Source: Serratia proteamaculans (GTDB lineage Bacteria; Pseudomonadota; Gammaproteobacteria; Enterobacterales; Enterobacteriaceae). Taken from it: 64,000 bases of DNA. Location: positions 35,653 through 99,652 of the forward strand of contig NZ_WBKI01000011.1 of NCBI RefSeq assembly GCF_008830365.1. Direction: 5' to 3'. A program made the translations under genes and the position numbers. How positions within the stretch are numbered: position 1 is the stretch's first letter; each line of letters opens with the position of its first letter. The notes below the pieces were generated by a model. That model did no database searches. It had not been told where the DNA came from and saw only the letters and a list, made by a program, of their open reading frames with translations. Shown in pieces: positions 1-9,893 of the stretch.

Positions 1-605
1 ATATTGAGGATCAGCGCTGCAACCACGTATTGCGCATCGATCATCGACATATAGGCGCCAACGATGGACATGGATACTGTCGACATGGCAGTAGCCGCCA
101 TGGTGTACATGCGGCGTGGCGAGATATCGCCAATGATGCCCTTATAAGCGATAAAGTTTTCCGATTGTCCGAGCACCAGCGTGCTGACGGCGTTGAAAGA
201 CTCCAGCTTGCCCATACCGTTAACTTTGGACAGCAGAGTGCCAACCACACGGATAATCAGCGGTAAAATGCGGAAATGTTGCAAAATGCCGATTAGCGCA
301 GAAATAAAGATTATCGGGCACAAAACCCCCAGGAAGATAAACGCCAACCCGTCTTTGCTCATGCCACCAAACACAAAGTCAGAACCTTGCGCGGCGTATG
401 TCAGCAGCGTCTCAAAGAAGCCAGCGACGTGTCTGATGACGCTAAGGCCACTTTCTGAATGCAGGAAGAAATAGGCGAGGGCACCTTCGATGACCAGAAG
501 CTGAATAATATAGCGCAGGCGGATTTTCTTGCGGTCATTGCTGACTAACAGGGCCAGGGCGATGATCACCACCAGGGCAAAAATAAATTGCAGAATTTGC
601 GGCAT
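1..605 (-). CDS. NupC-family concentrative nucleoside transporter, N-terminal part (cut by window edge)
   Basis: An open frame runs from an ATG at 605 to the left edge without a stop (201 codons). The residues are very close to the N-terminal half of E. coli NupC: the stretches [40 protein letters not shown] and [13 protein letters not shown] are recognisable, followed by the [20 protein letters not shown] segment. NupC-type proteins are inner-membrane H+/nucleoside symporters of the CNT family. Several hydrophobic helices are visible (about residues 1-23, 33-50, 80-103). Whether it is NupC itself or a paralogue such as NupX or PsuT cannot be decided from half a protein. The gene is divergent from the small ORF at 981. 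Confidence 0.85.
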   Translation of the reverse strand, partial: MPQILQFIFALVVIIALALLVSNDRKKIRLRYIIQLLVIEGALAYFFLHSESGLSVIRHVAGFFETLLTYAAQGSDFVFGGMSKDGLAFIFLGVLCPIIFISALIGILQHFRILPLIIRVVGTLLSKVNGMGKLESFNAVSTLVLGQSENFIAYKGIIGDISPRRMYTMAATAMSTVSMSIVGAYMSMIDAQYVVAALILN

Positions 606-980
606 AAAGGGTCCGTACAGCTTGCGGGCATGAAAAAAACACATTTAGCCACAGCTTAGCCCTCCTTTCATTACCTTAGGTGATAATCGGAATAAAATAC
701 TTTCAGTCAGCGAGATAAGTTACCGATTGCCACCCGTGCCCACTGGGTCACAGTTTTTCATAAACCCACACCGCTCCGTATCCGATGCATTTTTTGCGTT
801 GTGACGCGCAAAGCTTCGTCGCTTCCAGGGTTATTGCCTAAAGTAAAGGCCTGGAACCCAATGCTCAGAATGTCCCACGGGTTGCGCTAATAGATTGGTT
901 TATTAAGGATTAACCATGAAAATAGTCTGACATTTTGTCGCAGAAATTCAGCGAAATTTTTTCTCAGGATGAGGAGACCA
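606..980. other. 375-bp divergent intergenic region
   Basis: This stretch separates the minus-strand nucleoside transporter from the plus-strand small gene at 981. I find no open frame of useful length and no RNA gene. TGTGA/TCACA half sites occur near 748 and 801, but not as a properly spaced CRP palindrome. The AT-rich part around 680-705 is a reasonable place for the transporter promoter, although no strong -35/-10 pair stands out. Confidence 0.5.
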
Positions 981-1160
981 ATGATCGACACCATTTGGGA
1001 TGAAGAAGAGAAACAACGATTGCAAGAAAGCCACGCCGCGGGCATGACGCTGGAAGTGATGAGCAGTGAATTTGAACGCTCGACCTGGGGAATTGCCGTG
1101 CAGCTGCAGAAAATGGGGCTGATTACCGAAGAGCAGGTGGCTGGTTTACCCAGAGCATAG
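981..1160 (+). CDS. Small helix-turn-helix-like protein of unknown function (59 aa)
   Basis: The ATG at 981 is chosen over the upstream in-frame ATG at 969 because a GAGGAG ribosome-binding site lies at 970-975. The 59-residue product is acidic at its N terminus (IDTIWDEEEKQRL). Its second half (GMTLEVMSSEFERSTWGIAVQL, then KMGLI) follows the pattern of a short DNA-binding helix-turn-helix of the kind 'leeLAeeFgRs..aI..rL.klGLi'. I do not recognise a named family. It is a single-gene unit between the transporter and yicC and converges on the yicC terminator hairpin. The function is unknown and the helix-turn-helix is an inference from the pattern only. Confidence 0.65.
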   Translation: MIDTIWDEEEKQRLQESHAAGMTLEVMSSEFERSTWGIAVQLQKMGLITEEQVAGLPRA

Positions 1161-1164
1161 CCGT

Positions 1165-1190
1165 AAAAAAGCCCGCTGACGCGGGCTTAA
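1165..1190 (-). terminator. Rho-independent terminator of yicC
   Basis: AAGCCCGC at 1169-1176 pairs with GCGGGCTT at 1181-1188 around a TGAC loop. On the minus strand the stem is followed by a run of six T, so it ends yicC transcription. It may also slow transcription from the plus-strand small gene that stops at 1160. Confidence 0.85.
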
Positions 1191-1206
1191 GCGAATGAAG
1201 AACATA

Positions 1207-2070
1207 TCACTCGATGTTCTGGATCTGCTCACGCATCTGCTCGATCAACACTTTCAGCTCGATGGCGGAAGTGGTGACTTCGGCATTGATGGACTTGGAT
1301 GCCAAGGTATTAGATTCGCGGTTGAACTCCTGCATCATAAAGTCGAGGCGACGGCCCACGGCTTCTTTCTTCTTCAGGATGTTGTGCGTTTCTTTTACGT
1401 GGGCTTCCAGACGGTCCAACTCTTCGGCGACGTCAATACGCTGCGCCATCAACACCAGTTCCTGTTCCAAACGGGTGTTTTCCAGTTGTACCTGAGCTTC
1501 TTCCAGCTTGCTGACCAAACGCTCACGCTGCCATTGCAGAATGTTTGGCATCTGGGCCCGTACCTTGATCACTTCGGCGCTAACGCCGTCCAGGCGCTGT
1601 TCAATCAGCGCTTTCAGTGCGGTACCTTCGCTTTCGCGAGCAATGATGAAGTCATCCAGTGCCCCGTCCAGCGCCTGCATTAGCTGTGCGCTGATAGCGT
1701 CCAGATCCTGCTCCTGGGCAGACATCACGCCTGGCCAACGCAGTACGTCGATAGGATCAATTTCCCCTTCGTCGCTTTGCATTTTTACCCAGTTGGCAGC
1801 TTCAACCAGCTGCTTGGCCAGCTTTTCGTTCAGGATCATTGAGCTTTGCGCGCTCGGGTCCAGTTCGAAACGCAGGTTGCATTCCACTTTGCCGCGGGTC
1901 AGGCGGCCACGAATACGTTCGCGGATCACCGGCTCCAGGCTGCGGAATTGCTCTGGCAGGCGAATGTAGGTTTCTAGATAGCGTTGGTTCACGGAACGCA
2001 GCTCCCAAGCTGCGCTGCCCCATTCACCCTTGATTTCACGCCGGGCGTAGGCTGTCATGCTGCGGATCAT
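1207..2070 (-). CDS. yicC: YicC/YloC-family endoribonuclease
   Basis: This is a 287-residue protein, the usual length for YicC. The N terminus (MIRSMTAYARREI) and the C terminus (LKVLIEQMREQIQNIE) are the typical conserved ends. Members of the YicC/YloC family have been described as metal-dependent endoribonucleases, in E. coli linked to decay of the small RNA RyhB. The C-terminal conserved block contains GRRLDFMMQEFNRESNTLASK, a hallmark of the family. It is divergent from rph, as in E. coli, and ends in its own terminator. No gene-specific regulation is visible beyond a TATAAT box in the shared intergenic region. Confidence 0.93.
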   Translation of the reverse strand: MIRSMTAYARREIKGEWGSAAWELRSVNQRYLETYIRLPEQFRSLEPVIRERIRGRLTRGKVECNLRFELDPSAQSSMILNEKLAKQLVEAANWVKMQSDEGEIDPIDVLRWPGVMSAQEQDLDAISAQLMQALDGALDDFIIARESEGTALKALIEQRLDGVSAEVIKVRAQMPNILQWQRERLVSKLEEAQVQLENTRLEQELVLMAQRIDVAEELDRLEAHVKETHNILKKKEAVGRRLDFMMQEFNRESNTLASKSINAEVTTSAIELKVLIEQMREQIQNIE

Positions 2071-2103
2071 TGATGCGTACCCGTAATAGGAAAAGATGGG
2101 GCG

Positions 2104-2109
2104 ATTATA
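2104..2109 (-). promoter_or_regulatory. Candidate -10 box of the yicC promoter
   Basis: The plus-strand ATTATA reads TATAAT on the minus strand, 35 bases upstream of the yicC ATG. The matching -35 region (TATCCT, 18 bases upstream) is poor, so the call rests on the perfect -10 and its position. Confidence 0.4.
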
Positions 2110-2153
2110 GCGTTGGAGATGCGGGCAGGATAGGCATTACGTCACGAAGCCCG

Positions 2154-2159
2154 TATAAT
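2154..2159 (+). promoter_or_regulatory. Candidate -10 box of the rph-pyrE promoter
   Basis: A perfect TATAAT lies 38 bases before the rph ATG. The hexamer 17 bases upstream (TAGGCA at 2131-2136) is a weak -35. Together with the box at 2104-2109 it gives a compact divergent promoter pair. Confidence 0.45.
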
Positions 2160-2196
2160 GCGCAGCCAATCGTTGATTAGAAGCCGGAGAGAGCCC

Positions 2197-2913
2197 ATGC
2201 GTCCTGCAGGCAGAGCACCACAACAAGTTCGCCCACTGACACTGACCCGTCACTATACCAAACACGCGGAAGGCTCCGTGCTGGTTGAGTTTGGCGATAC
2301 CAAAGTTTTGTGCACCGCCACGGTAGAAGAGGGCGTTCCGCGCTTCCTGAAAGGTCAGGGCCAGGGTTGGATCACCGCTGAATACGGCATGTTGCCGCGT
2401 TCTACCCACAGCCGTAACGCCCGCGAAGCCGCAAAAGGCAAGCAGGGTGGCCGCACGCTGGAAATCCAGCGCCTGATCGCCCGTTCGCTGCGTGCAGCGG
2501 TAGATCTGAAAAAACTCGGTGAGTTCACCATCACGCTTGACTGCGACGTCTTGCAGGCCGATGGTGGCACCCGTACCGCGTCTATTTCCGGTGCCTGCGT
2601 TGCGCTGGCCGATGCGTTGAATGCGCTGGTGGCTAACGGCAAGCTGAAAGCCAACCCGATGAAAGGGCTGGTCGCCGCAGTTTCTGTTGGTATCGTTAAC
2701 GGCGAAGCGCTGTGCGATTTGGAGTATGTCGAAGACTCCGCAGCAGAAACCGATATGAACGTGGTGATGATGGAAGATGGCCGCATGATCGAGGTGCAGG
2801 GCACCGCCGAGGGCGAGCCGTTCAGCCACGATGAGTTACTGGCGCTGTTGGCGCTGGCTCGAGGGGGCATCGATACCATCTTCCAGGCGCAGAAAGCGGC
2901 GCTGGCAGACTAA
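2197..2913 (+). CDS. rph: Ribonuclease PH
   Basis: The ATG at 2197 ([14 protein letters not shown]) gives 238 residues, exactly the full-length enzyme; a GGAGAG ribosome-binding site precedes it, and the longer in-frame extension to 2158 overlaps the promoter. RNase PH is a phosphorolytic 3'-5' exoribonuclease that trims tRNA 3' ends. Conserved features seen are [14 protein letters not shown], the arginine-rich helix near residues 85-95 ([14 protein letters not shown]) and the [15 protein letters not shown] core. The frame is intact, unlike the frameshifted rph of E. coli K-12. It is the first gene of an operon with pyrE, and its stop is only a few bases from the attenuator hairpin. Confidence 0.96.
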   Translation: MRPAGRAPQQVRPLTLTRHYTKHAEGSVLVEFGDTKVLCTATVEEGVPRFLKGQGQGWITAEYGMLPRSTHSRNAREAAKGKQGGRTLEIQRLIARSLRAAVDLKKLGEFTITLDCDVLQADGGTRTASISGACVALADALNALVANGKLKANPMKGLVAAVSVGIVNGEALCDLEYVEDSAAETDMNVVMMEDGRMIEVQGTAEGEPFSHDELLALLALARGGIDTIFQAQKAALAD

Positions 2914-2916
2914 TTA

Positions 2917-2946
2917 TTAAGGCGACTCAAGGGTCGCCTTTTTTAC
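2917..2946 (+). terminator. rph-pyrE intercistronic attenuator
   Basis: AAGGCGAC at 2919-2926 pairs with GTCGCCTT at 2933-2940, followed by T-rich sequence to 2944. In E. coli the equivalent hairpin between rph and pyrE terminates transcription when UTP is high, because translating ribosomes no longer follow RNA polymerase closely. The stop codon of rph at 2911-2913 lies just before the stem, which is the geometry that mechanism needs. Confidence 0.8.
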
Positions 2947-3005
2947 GCCCGGCGATCGGGCGGCAGTATTAACAGATCTAACCGACCAGACGAGGAGAAG
3001 CAGCA

Positions 3006-3647
3006 ATGAAAGCCTATCAGCGCCAGTTTATCGAGTTCGCGCTTAACAAGCAGGTATTGAAATTCGGCGAGTTCACCCTGAAATCCGGTCGTACCAGCCC
3101 GTATTTCTTTAATGCCGGCCTGTTTAATACCGGGCGTGATCTCGCGCTGTTAGGGCGTTTCTATGCCGAAGCGCTGGTGGATTCCGGTATCGAGTTCGAC
3201 CTGCTGTTTGGCCCAGCCTACAAAGGGATCCCGATCGCGACCACCACAGCCGTCGCGTTGGCAGAGCACCATGAGCGCGATGTGCCGTACTGCTTTAACC
3301 GTAAAGAAGCCAAGACCCATGGTGAGGGTGGCACGCTGGTAGGCAGCCCGCTGCAAGGCCGAGTGATGTTGGTAGACGACGTTATCACTGCAGGTACAGC
3401 GATCCGTGAATCAATGGAAATCATTGGCGCCGGCGGCGCGCGGCTTGCCGGGGTGCTGATTTCCCTCGATCGTCAGGAGCGCGGCCGTGCGGATATTTCG
3501 GCCATTCAGGAAGTTGAGCGTGATTATCACTGTAAGGTGATTTCCATCGTGACGCTGAAGGATTTGATTGTTTATCTGGAAGAGAAACCGGAAATGGCGG
3601 ATCACCTGGCGGCGGTTCGCGCTTATCGCGAGCAGTACGGGGTTTAA
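3006..3647 (+). CDS. pyrE: Orotate phosphoribosyltransferase
   Basis: 213 residues, identical in length to E. coli PyrE. The enzyme joins orotate and PRPP to make orotidine 5'-phosphate in pyrimidine synthesis. The PRPP-binding motif [13 protein letters not shown] lies near residues 120-132, and the N terminus ([13 protein letters not shown]) is typical. A GAGGAGAAG ribosome-binding site lies 8-10 bases before the ATG. Its position downstream of rph and the attenuator suggests control by UTP level. It converges on slmA across a short inverted repeat. Confidence 0.97.
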   Translation: MKAYQRQFIEFALNKQVLKFGEFTLKSGRTSPYFFNAGLFNTGRDLALLGRFYAEALVDSGIEFDLLFGPAYKGIPIATTTAVALAEHHERDVPYCFNRKEAKTHGEGGTLVGSPLQGRVMLVDDVITAGTAIRESMEIIGAGGARLAGVLISLDRQERGRADISAIQEVERDYHCKVISIVTLKDLIVYLEEKPEMADHLAAVRAYREQYGV

Positions 3648-3659
3648 CGCGGGATTTAC

Positions 3660-3690
3660 TATGCCGGGCGCACCAAATGCACCCGGCATA
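3660..3690. terminator. Inverted repeat between pyrE and slmA, probable shared terminator
   Basis: TATGCCGGG at 3660-3668 is the perfect complement of CCCGGCATA at 3682-3690, with a 13-base loop. It lies between the convergent stops of pyrE and slmA. Neither side has a proper T-run, so efficiency is uncertain. Confidence 0.5.
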
Positions 3691-3694
3691 GGGT

Positions 3695-4291
3695 TTATTG
3701 CAGCTGTGCCGCCAACAGTGGCCAGCGGCCATCAAATTCTTGCGTTGGGCGGTAGCGGAATTCGGAGCGTACGTAGCGTGACAGCATGCCTTCACAGAAC
3801 GCCAGTAACTGGCTGGCCAGCAGCGTTTCATCCACGATAAAGCCTTTTCCTTCCCGCAGTTTGCGTTCTTTCAACACCTGACGCAGCTGCGCCTCGATGC
3901 GTTCAAACAGCTGGTTGATTCGCCCCTGCAGTCGATCTTGCTCAAACATTAATGCATGACCGGTCATGATACGCGTCAGGCCCGGGTTGCGTTCGGCAAA
4001 CCCCAGTACCAGTAACAGAATCAACCGCAGGCGGTTAAATGTCTCTTTCTCATCCTGCAGGATTAGGTTGATGCGCGTGATCAGGCTGTCTTCAATAAAC
4101 TCGATCAGGCTGTCGAACATCCGTGTCTTGCTGGGAAAGTGCCGGTACAGTGCAGCTTCGGAGACTCCGACGTTAGCGGCAAGTTTAGCGGTGGTAATAC
4201 GTTGGCTGCCGTCGCTGGATTCCAGCATCTGAGCTAATGCCTGCAGTATTTCCTCGCGCCGGTTCCTTTTGATTTTTTCTTTTTCTGCCAT
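3695..4291 (-). CDS. slmA: Nucleoid occlusion factor SlmA (TetR family)
   Basis: 198 residues, the length of E. coli SlmA. A TetR-type helix-turn-helix occupies the N-terminal 55 residues ([35 protein letters not shown]), followed by an all-helical ligand/dimer domain. SlmA binds specific chromosomal sites and blocks FtsZ assembly over the nucleoid. It follows dut and coaBC on the same strand, the usual coaBC-dut-slmA order, but is separated from dut by 253 bases, so it may also have its own promoter. Confidence 0.96.
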   Translation of the reverse strand: MAEKEKIKRNRREEILQALAQMLESSDGSQRITTAKLAANVGVSEAALYRHFPSKTRMFDSLIEFIEDSLITRINLILQDEKETFNRLRLILLLVLGFAERNPGLTRIMTGHALMFEQDRLQGRINQLFERIEAQLRQVLKERKLREGKGFIVDETLLASQLLAFCEGMLSRYVRSEFRYRPTQEFDGRWPLLAAQLQ

Positions 4292-4351
4292 GTCTGATTA
4301 GACCCTTGCTAAAACTGCTTAGACTTTCGAAAACCCGGGCACCGGCCGCTG

Positions 4352-4365
4352 CAGAGATATCTCTG
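4352..4365. repeat. 14-bp perfect palindrome upstream of slmA
   Basis: CAGAGATATCTCTG is a perfect palindrome 60 bases upstream of the slmA start. It is nested in a longer imperfect hairpin flanked by GCCGC at 4346-4350 and GCGGC at 4367-4371. It differs from the known SlmA binding site. It could be an operator or an mRNA stem in the dut-slmA spacer; nothing in the sequence decides which. Confidence 0.5.
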
Positions 4366-4544
4366 TGCGGCTTATGTGATAGCTTTTTTACGATGCTGGG
4401 GTCAGCGGCCTTAACGACCTGTATTCTCCGCGCGCCCTGGTCTGCGCTGAAATCGTAGCCGGCCAAACCTAGCCGTAGAGCTGTCCTTCTCTCTGGGGTG
4501 GCAAGATTTCAGGTGACGTTTCCCTGTCGGCAATCGGGTATCGC

Positions 4545-5003
4545 TTAGTGGCGGCCGGAGTGACCAAAACCACCGGCACCACGTTCGCTGCTGTCGAACT
4601 CTTCAACCAGATTGAACTCAGCTTGTACCACCGGCACAAATACCATCTGTGCGATACGTTCACCGGGTTCAATAGTGAAGGATTTTTGACCGCGGTTCCA
4701 GACGGAAACCATCAGTTGACCCTGATAATCGGAATCGATCAGGCCGACCAGGTTGCCCAGTACGACGCCGTGTTTATGGCCCAGACCGGAACGTGGCAAG
4801 ATTACTGCCGCAAGATCGGTATCTGCGATGTGAATAGCCAGGCCGGTAGGCAGTAGCGTAGTTTCACCCGGTGCCAGTTCAACGGCGCTGTCCAGACAGG
4901 CGCGCAGATCCAGGCCGGCAGAGCCTGGGGTGGCGTAGGTTGGTAATGGGAAATCCTGTCCGATACGTGGGTCGAGGATTTTAACGTCGATTTTTTTCTT
5001 CAT
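4545..5003 (-). CDS. dut: Deoxyuridine 5'-triphosphate nucleotidohydrolase (dUTPase)
   Basis: 152 residues, normal for trimeric bacterial dUTPase, which splits dUTP into dUMP and pyrophosphate. All five family motifs are visible: [43 protein letters not shown], and the C-terminal glycine-rich arm [12 protein letters not shown]. The start overlaps the end of coaBC by 23 bases, so the two are probably translationally coupled. Confidence 0.97.
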   Translation of the reverse strand: MKKKIDVKILDPRIGQDFPLPTYATPGSAGLDLRACLDSAVELAPGETTLLPTGLAIHIADTDLAAVILPRSGLGHKHGVVLGNLVGLIDSDYQGQLMVSVWNRGQKSFTIEPGERIAQMVFVPVVQAEFNLVEEFDSSERGAGGFGHSGRH

Positions 5004-6198
5004 AACGGCTGACTATCTCGTCTATTAAACGTTGGCCAAGGAGTGCCTTGTCGCTCAGCGCCAGGCGCTTTTCTCCATCCTGCCAAAAAAGGTGCAAGGC
5101 ATTGGTGTCACTGTTAAACCCATGCTCTGCAAGCGATACATCATTAGCGCAAATTAAATCCAGTTTCTTACGCGCCAGTTTTTGTCGCGCGTATTCTTCC
5201 ACATTCTGGGTTTCGGCGGCAAACCCCACGACAAAGGGGCGATTTTTGGTCATTGCGGCAACGCCGGCAACGATATCGGGGTTTTTTACCATTTTGAGGA
5301 TGATTTCATCACCCTGTTTTTTAATTTTTTCATCGGAAATCTGCTCGGCACGGTAGTCGGCCACGGCAGCACAGGAAATAAAAATATTCTGCGCAGCAGC
5401 GCGTTGCTGCACCGCTTGCTCCATTTCCAACGCGCTGACGACGTCAACCCGGGTGACCCAGGGTGGCGTTGGCTGGTTGACTGGCCCCGCGATCAACGTG
5501 ACCTGTGCACCCCGTGCTGCGGCGGCACGGGCGATGGCAAAGCCCATTTTACCTGAGCTGTGGTTGCTAATGAACCGCACCGGATCCAAGGCTTCGCGCG
5601 TCGGGCCGGCGGTGAGCATAATCTTTAAATGTTGCAGATCTTGTGGCGTAGAGAAATGGCTGTTCGCCAGTTCGACAATTTCCAGCGGATCGAGCATGCG
5701 CCCCGGGCCGATGTCACCACAGGCCTGGCTGCCGCTGTCTGGTCCCCACAGCAGCATACCGCGTGCCTGCAGAGTGCGCAGGTTGGCCTGAGTCGCGACG
5801 GCGCGGTACATCTGTTGGTTCATGGCGGGCGCGGCGGCGATCGGTGCCGCCGTGGCCAGGCAAAGGGTAGTCAGCAGATCGTTGGCCATGCCGGCTGCGA
5901 CGCGTGCCAGCAGATCGGCGGTAGCCGGAGCCAGGATCACCAGGTCTGCCCATTTACCGAGTTCGATATGGCCCATCGCCGCTTCGGCGGCGGGATCCAG
6001 CAGATCGTCTGAGACCGGATAACCGGAAACGGCCTGCAGAGTCAGCGGCGTAATAAAGGCTTTCGCCGCGTTGGTCATTACCACACGCACTTCCGCGCCT
6101 CTGTCACGCAGGCGGCGTACCAGTTCCGGGCATTTGTAGGCGGCGATGCCGCCACTGATGCCAAGCACAATATGTTTGCCGGAAAGTCCCGTCATCAT
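4981..6198 (-). CDS. coaBC: Bifunctional phosphopantothenoylcysteine decarboxylase/phosphopantothenate-cysteine ligase
   Basis: 405 residues, as in E. coli CoaBC (Dfp). The N-terminal flavin-binding decarboxylase (CoaC) starts with [16 protein letters not shown] and holds the PxMNxxM motif (APAMNQQMY). The C-terminal ligase (CoaB) holds the [10 protein letters not shown] nucleotide loop, AVADYRAE and the lysine-rich KIKKQGDE segment. The two domains carry out consecutive steps of coenzyme A synthesis. The frame starts with two ATG codons in a row (6198 and 6195). A candidate extended -10 (TGCTAAAAT on the minus strand) is at 6229-6237. Confidence 0.96.
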   Translation of the reverse strand: MMTGLSGKHIVLGISGGIAAYKCPELVRRLRDRGAEVRVVMTNAAKAFITPLTLQAVSGYPVSDDLLDPAAEAAMGHIELGKWADLVILAPATADLLARVAAGMANDLLTTLCLATAAPIAAAPAMNQQMYRAVATQANLRTLQARGMLLWGPDSGSQACGDIGPGRMLDPLEIVELANSHFSTPQDLQHLKIMLTAGPTREALDPVRFISNHSSGKMGFAIARAAAARGAQVTLIAGPVNQPTPPWVTRVDVVSALEMEQAVQQRAAAQNIFISCAAVADYRAEQISDEKIKKQGDEIILKMVKNPDIVAGVAAMTKNRPFVVGFAAETQNVEEYARQKLARKKLDLICANDVSLAEHGFNSDTNALHLFWQDGEKRLALSDKALLGQRLIDEIVSRYEEKNRR

Positions 6199-6228
6199 GA
6201 TTGTCCGATTGAATCCGAAAGATGTGCC

Positions 6229-6237
6229 ATTTTAGCA
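6229..6237 (-). promoter_or_regulatory. Candidate extended -10 promoter of coaBC-dut
   Basis: Minus-strand TGCTAAAAT, a TGn extended -10, lies about 31 bases upstream of the coaBC start. No convincing -35 was found, which is common for extended -10 promoters. Confidence 0.35.
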
Positions 6238-6378
6238 TAACCGCCAGACAGGTGAGCGATTCTGCTGAGTCTGCAGTGCGTTACATTGTGCTTTGCGCAG
6301 TACTTCGCAATGTTATCAAACACCTGTCGTTGACCTCTCCGCTGCGTGGCATGCTGTGGCGTTTTCAGGGGGGCGATG

Positions 6379-7062
6379 ATGAGCAGTCAGGTAATCACCT
6401 TGTGGCCGGATATGCTGGCACCACGGGAAAAATTATTACGTTACGGTGCGCCGGCGTTGTCTGATGCGGAGCTGCTGGCCATTTTTCTGCGCACCGGTTT
6501 TCCCGGTGTACATGTCATGCAACTGGCTGAGCAACTGTTGGAGCAGTTTGGCTCGCTGTCTCACCTGATGTCGGCGGAGCATTCAGTTTTTTGCAGCCAT
6601 AAAGGGCTGGGTACTGCCAGCTACGCTCAATTGCAGGCAATTTCCGAGTTGGCGTTCCGCTTCTTTTCCAGCCATCTGGCGCAGGAAAATGCCATGCTTA
6701 ACCCCAGGATGACCCAGCATTATTTGCAAAGTTTGCTGGCACATCATGAACGGGAAGTGTTTTTGGTATTGTTTTTAGACAATCAGCACCGTGTTATTCG
6801 CCATCAGGAGATGTTTGCTGGTACCATCAGCAGCGTTGTCGTATACCCGAGAGAAATTGTGCGCGAAGCGTTGAAGGCTAATGCGGCCGCCATTATTCTG
6901 GCGCATAATCACCCCTCGGGTATGGCTGAACCCAGTCATGCCGATCGTTTGATAACCGAGCAAGTGGTTAATGCCTGCCTGTTATTGGAAATCCGAGTGC
7001 TCGATCATTTGGTGATAGGTCGGGGTGAATGTGTCTCTTTTGCCGAGCGCGGATGGCTTTAA
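6379..7062 (+). CDS. radC: RadC-family JAB/MPN-domain protein (UPF0758)
   Basis: The frame is open from 6346, but the AGGGGGG ribosome-binding site at 6367-6373 favours the ATG at 6379 or the adjacent one at 6376, giving about 227 residues (E. coli RadC is 222). An N-terminal helix-hairpin-helix-like region ([14 protein letters not shown]) precedes the JAB/MPN metal-binding motif [15 protein letters not shown], with the upstream Glu in [14 protein letters not shown]. RadC was first linked to DNA repair but its biochemical role remains unsettled. It is transcribed away from coaBC and towards rpmB, as in E. coli. Confidence 0.92.
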   Translation: MSSQVITLWPDMLAPREKLLRYGAPALSDAELLAIFLRTGFPGVHVMQLAEQLLEQFGSLSHLMSAEHSVFCSHKGLGTASYAQLQAISELAFRFFSSHLAQENAMLNPRMTQHYLQSLLAHHEREVFLVLFLDNQHRVIRHQEMFAGTISSVVVYPREIVREALKANAAAIILAHNHPSGMAEPSHADRLITEQVVNACLLLEIRVLDHLVIGRGECVSFAERGWL

Positions 7063-7075
7063 GCGATTTTTTCGC

Positions 7076-7093
7076 GATCCTTATGGGATCTTT
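7076..7093 (+). terminator. Possible weak terminator after radC
   Basis: GATCC at 7076-7080 pairs with GGATC at 7086-7090, followed by only three T. It lies 14 bases after the radC stop and before the rpmB promoter. Confidence 0.35.
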
Positions 7094-7106
7094 AGCTGTT
7101 CGGGAC

Positions 7107-7135
7107 TTGAGCACTTACGCTTCAGAGCGTATACT
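7107..7135 (+). promoter_or_regulatory. rpmB-rpmG promoter
   Basis: TTGAGC (-35) at 7107-7112 and TATACT (-10) at 7130-7135 are separated by exactly 17 bases. This is the best sigma-70-type match in the interval and predicts a leader of about 180 bases before rpmB. Confidence 0.75.
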
Positions 7136-7168
7136 ACGCCACCTTTGAGAATCTTGGGTTTGGCGTAA

Positions 7169-7258
7169 GAGCCTATCTCAGCAGGTTTCTAACCTGATGT
7201 GTGGTTTCTAACCTGATGACGAGAGTCTCCTCAGTATGAAGTTTGCTGAGATGGGCTC
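7169..7258 (+). promoter_or_regulatory. Structured 5' leader of rpmB: long stem enclosing a tandem repeat
   Basis: GAGCCTATCTCAGCA at 7169-7183 pairs with TGCTGAGATGGGCTC at 7244-7258 (15 base pairs, one G-U). The enclosed loop holds two direct copies of GGTTTCTAACCTGATG at 7184-7199 and 7203-7218, each containing its own mini-hairpin (GGTT TCT AACC). The element lies between the rpmB promoter and start codon, so it is transcribed. This is seen directly; a regulatory role such as r-protein feedback is inference. Confidence 0.6.
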
Positions 7259-7304
7259 TAAAAGCCTGACGAGGCGGCCATACTCTATACGAAGCTCGAG
7301 CTGA

Positions 7305-7741
<437 letters not shown>

Positions 7742-7757
7742 TTTTAGTGGATTAATA

Positions 7758-7783
7758 AAAACCCGGCCTCGGCCGGGTTTTTT
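7758..7783 (+). terminator. Terminator of rpmB-rpmG
   Basis: AAACCCGGCC at 7759-7768 pairs with GGCCGGGTTT at 7771-7780 around a TC loop, followed by more T. A classic strong intrinsic terminator just before mutM. Confidence 0.92.
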
Positions 7784-7820
7784 GCGTTATAAGAGTAGAA
7801 AACCGACAGGAGAGCGCCAG

Positions 7821-8630
7821 ATGCCTGAATTACCAGAAGTTGAGACCAGCCGCCGCGGTATTGAACCTTACCTTGTTGGCCATAGCATTCAGTATGCCGT
7901 GGTACGCAATGCGCGTCTGCGTTGGCCGGTTTCCGAGCAAATTCTGGCGTTGAGCGACCAGCCGGTACTCAGTGTGCAACGCCGCGCCAAGTATTTGCTG
8001 ATTGAACTGGCGAGCGGCTGGATTATCGTTCACCTGGGGATGTCAGGCAGCCTGCGGATGTTGGCCGAAGAGGCCGAGGCCGGTAAACACGACCACGTCG
8101 ATCTGGTGATCAGCAACGGTATGACGCTGCGTTACACCGATCCGCGCCGCTTTGGCGCCTGGTTATGGTGTGACGATCTGGCGAGCAGTAACGTGCTGGC
8201 CCACCTGGGGCCGGAACCACTGAGTGACGCTTTTACCGGTGCCTACCTATACGAAAAATCGCGTAACAAGCGCACGCTGATCAAACCCTGGTTGATGGAT
8301 AACAAGCTGGTGGTGGGGGTGGGCAATATCTACGCCAGTGAATCGCTGTTTACCGCCAGGATCCTGCCTGACCGTCCTGCGGGGTCGCTGAGTAAAGTGG
8401 AAGCTGAAGTGTTGGTGGAAACCATTAAGGCGGTATTGCTGCGCTCTATTGAGCAAGGCGGCACCACGCTGCGTGATTTCCTGCAATCGGACGGCAAGCC
8501 GGGGTATTTCGCGCAGGAACTGCAGGTGTATGGTCGGGCGGGCGAGCCTTGCCGCGCATGTGGCACGCCGATTGAATCCGCCAAGCACGGGCAGCGCAGC
8601 ACTTTCTTCTGCCGACGCTGCCAGCGCTGA
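7821..8630 (+). CDS. mutM: Formamidopyrimidine-DNA glycosylase (8-oxoguanine DNA glycosylase)
   Basis: Start at 7821 gives [16 protein letters not shown]; the initiator Met is removed so that P2 becomes the catalytic Schiff-base residue, with E3 beside it, so this start is required. A CAGGAGAG ribosome-binding site precedes it. The protein has 269 residues, as in E. coli. The helix-two-turn-helix (near [12 protein letters not shown]) and the C-terminal zinc finger with four cysteines (CRACGTPI ... FFCRRC) are present. It removes oxidised purines in base-excision repair. Its stop abuts the convergent coaD stop. Confidence 0.98.
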   Translation: MPELPEVETSRRGIEPYLVGHSIQYAVVRNARLRWPVSEQILALSDQPVLSVQRRAKYLLIELASGWIIVHLGMSGSLRMLAEEAEAGKHDHVDLVISNGMTLRYTDPRRFGAWLWCDDLASSNVLAHLGPEPLSDAFTGAYLYEKSRNKRTLIKPWLMDNKLVVGVGNIYASESLFTARILPDRPAGSLSKVEAEVLVETIKAVLLRSIEQGGTTLRDFLQSDGKPGYFAQELQVYGRAGEPCRACGTPIESAKHGQRSTFFCRRCQR

Positions 8631-9119
<489 letters not shown>

Positions 9120-9893
9120 TCACTTCTCTGAATAGTTGCGGCCCAATGCCCAGAGTGCGGCATATTTATTGAAGGTATATTGCGCGTTGACCACCGCTAA
9201 CAGCAACCCCTGTTTGCCGTCCAGGAAGCCGGCACGCAGCAACCAGGTTTTGCAGAAGGCACCGAGGGTATGGGTCAGAATCGAGAGATAGCCGCAGCGC
9301 TTACCGGCCTGATGGCGTTGATTGGCCCATTCTTCGGCATAACGCAGCTGTTTACGCTGGAAGGCAAAAAAGTCGCGGCAGGTCAGGTGCAGCAGATCGC
9401 CGCTAAGAGGCACCACTTTCACCCCGTTGATCGTGAGCGACTCGTGCACCAGATTGTCGTTATAGCGATAGCGCTGGTTGGCGTACAGCCGATTGACTCG
9501 GTCAGGATACCAGCCGCTGTGACGCATAAAACGCCCGAGGAACAGATTGCGGCGCGCGCAGCTGTAGACTTGATTATCGTCCGGAGCGGTCAGCGTTTGT
9601 TCAATTGATTGGCGCAGTTCTGGTGTAACGCGTTCGTCGGCGTCGATCATCAGAATATAGTCGTGGCTGGCGTAACTTTGCGCCAGTTGGCGTTGTTTGC
9701 CAAATCCCTGCCAGTCGACATGGGTGAATACTTTGGCGCCCAGACTTTCGGCTACGGCGACGCTGTCATCCTGGCTGCCTGAATCCAGTATGACGATTTC
9801 GTCTGCCCAGGCTACGGAGCGCAGGCAGTCCGGCAGCAGCCCGGCTTCGTTCTTGGCGATAATCACTACCGACAGGCTTTTGCGGGCGCTCAT
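9120..9893 (-). CDS. waaE: LPS inner-core beta-1,4-glucosyltransferase WaaE (GT2)
   Basis: 257 residues with a GT2 fold: [18 protein letters not shown] at the N terminus, then LDSGSQDDS and the catalytic-metal motif MIDADERV. In Klebsiella and Serratia, WaaE (KdtX) adds beta-glucose at O-4 of heptose I. The location between waaA and coaD is the one described for those genera. The waaA stop and the waaE ATG are directly adjacent at 9894/9893, so the two are read together. Confidence 0.92.
   Translation of the reverse strand: MSARKSLSVVIIAKNEAGLLPDCLRSVAWADEIVILDSGSQDDSVAVAESLGAKVFTHVDWQGFGKQRQLAQSYASHDYILMIDADERVTPELRQSIEQTLTAPDDNQVYSCARRNLFLGRFMRHSGWYPDRVNRLYANQRYRYNDNLVHESLTINGVKVVPLSGDLLHLTCRDFFAFQRKQLRYAEEWANQRHQAGKRCGYLSILTHTLGAFCKTWLLRAGFLDGKQGLLLAVVNAQYTFNKYAALWALGRNYSEK

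Noticed and set aside
1195..2033. Long open frames on the plus strand opposite yicC
   Set aside because: They are antisense to a well-conserved gene, have no ribosome-binding site and look like none of the families I know.
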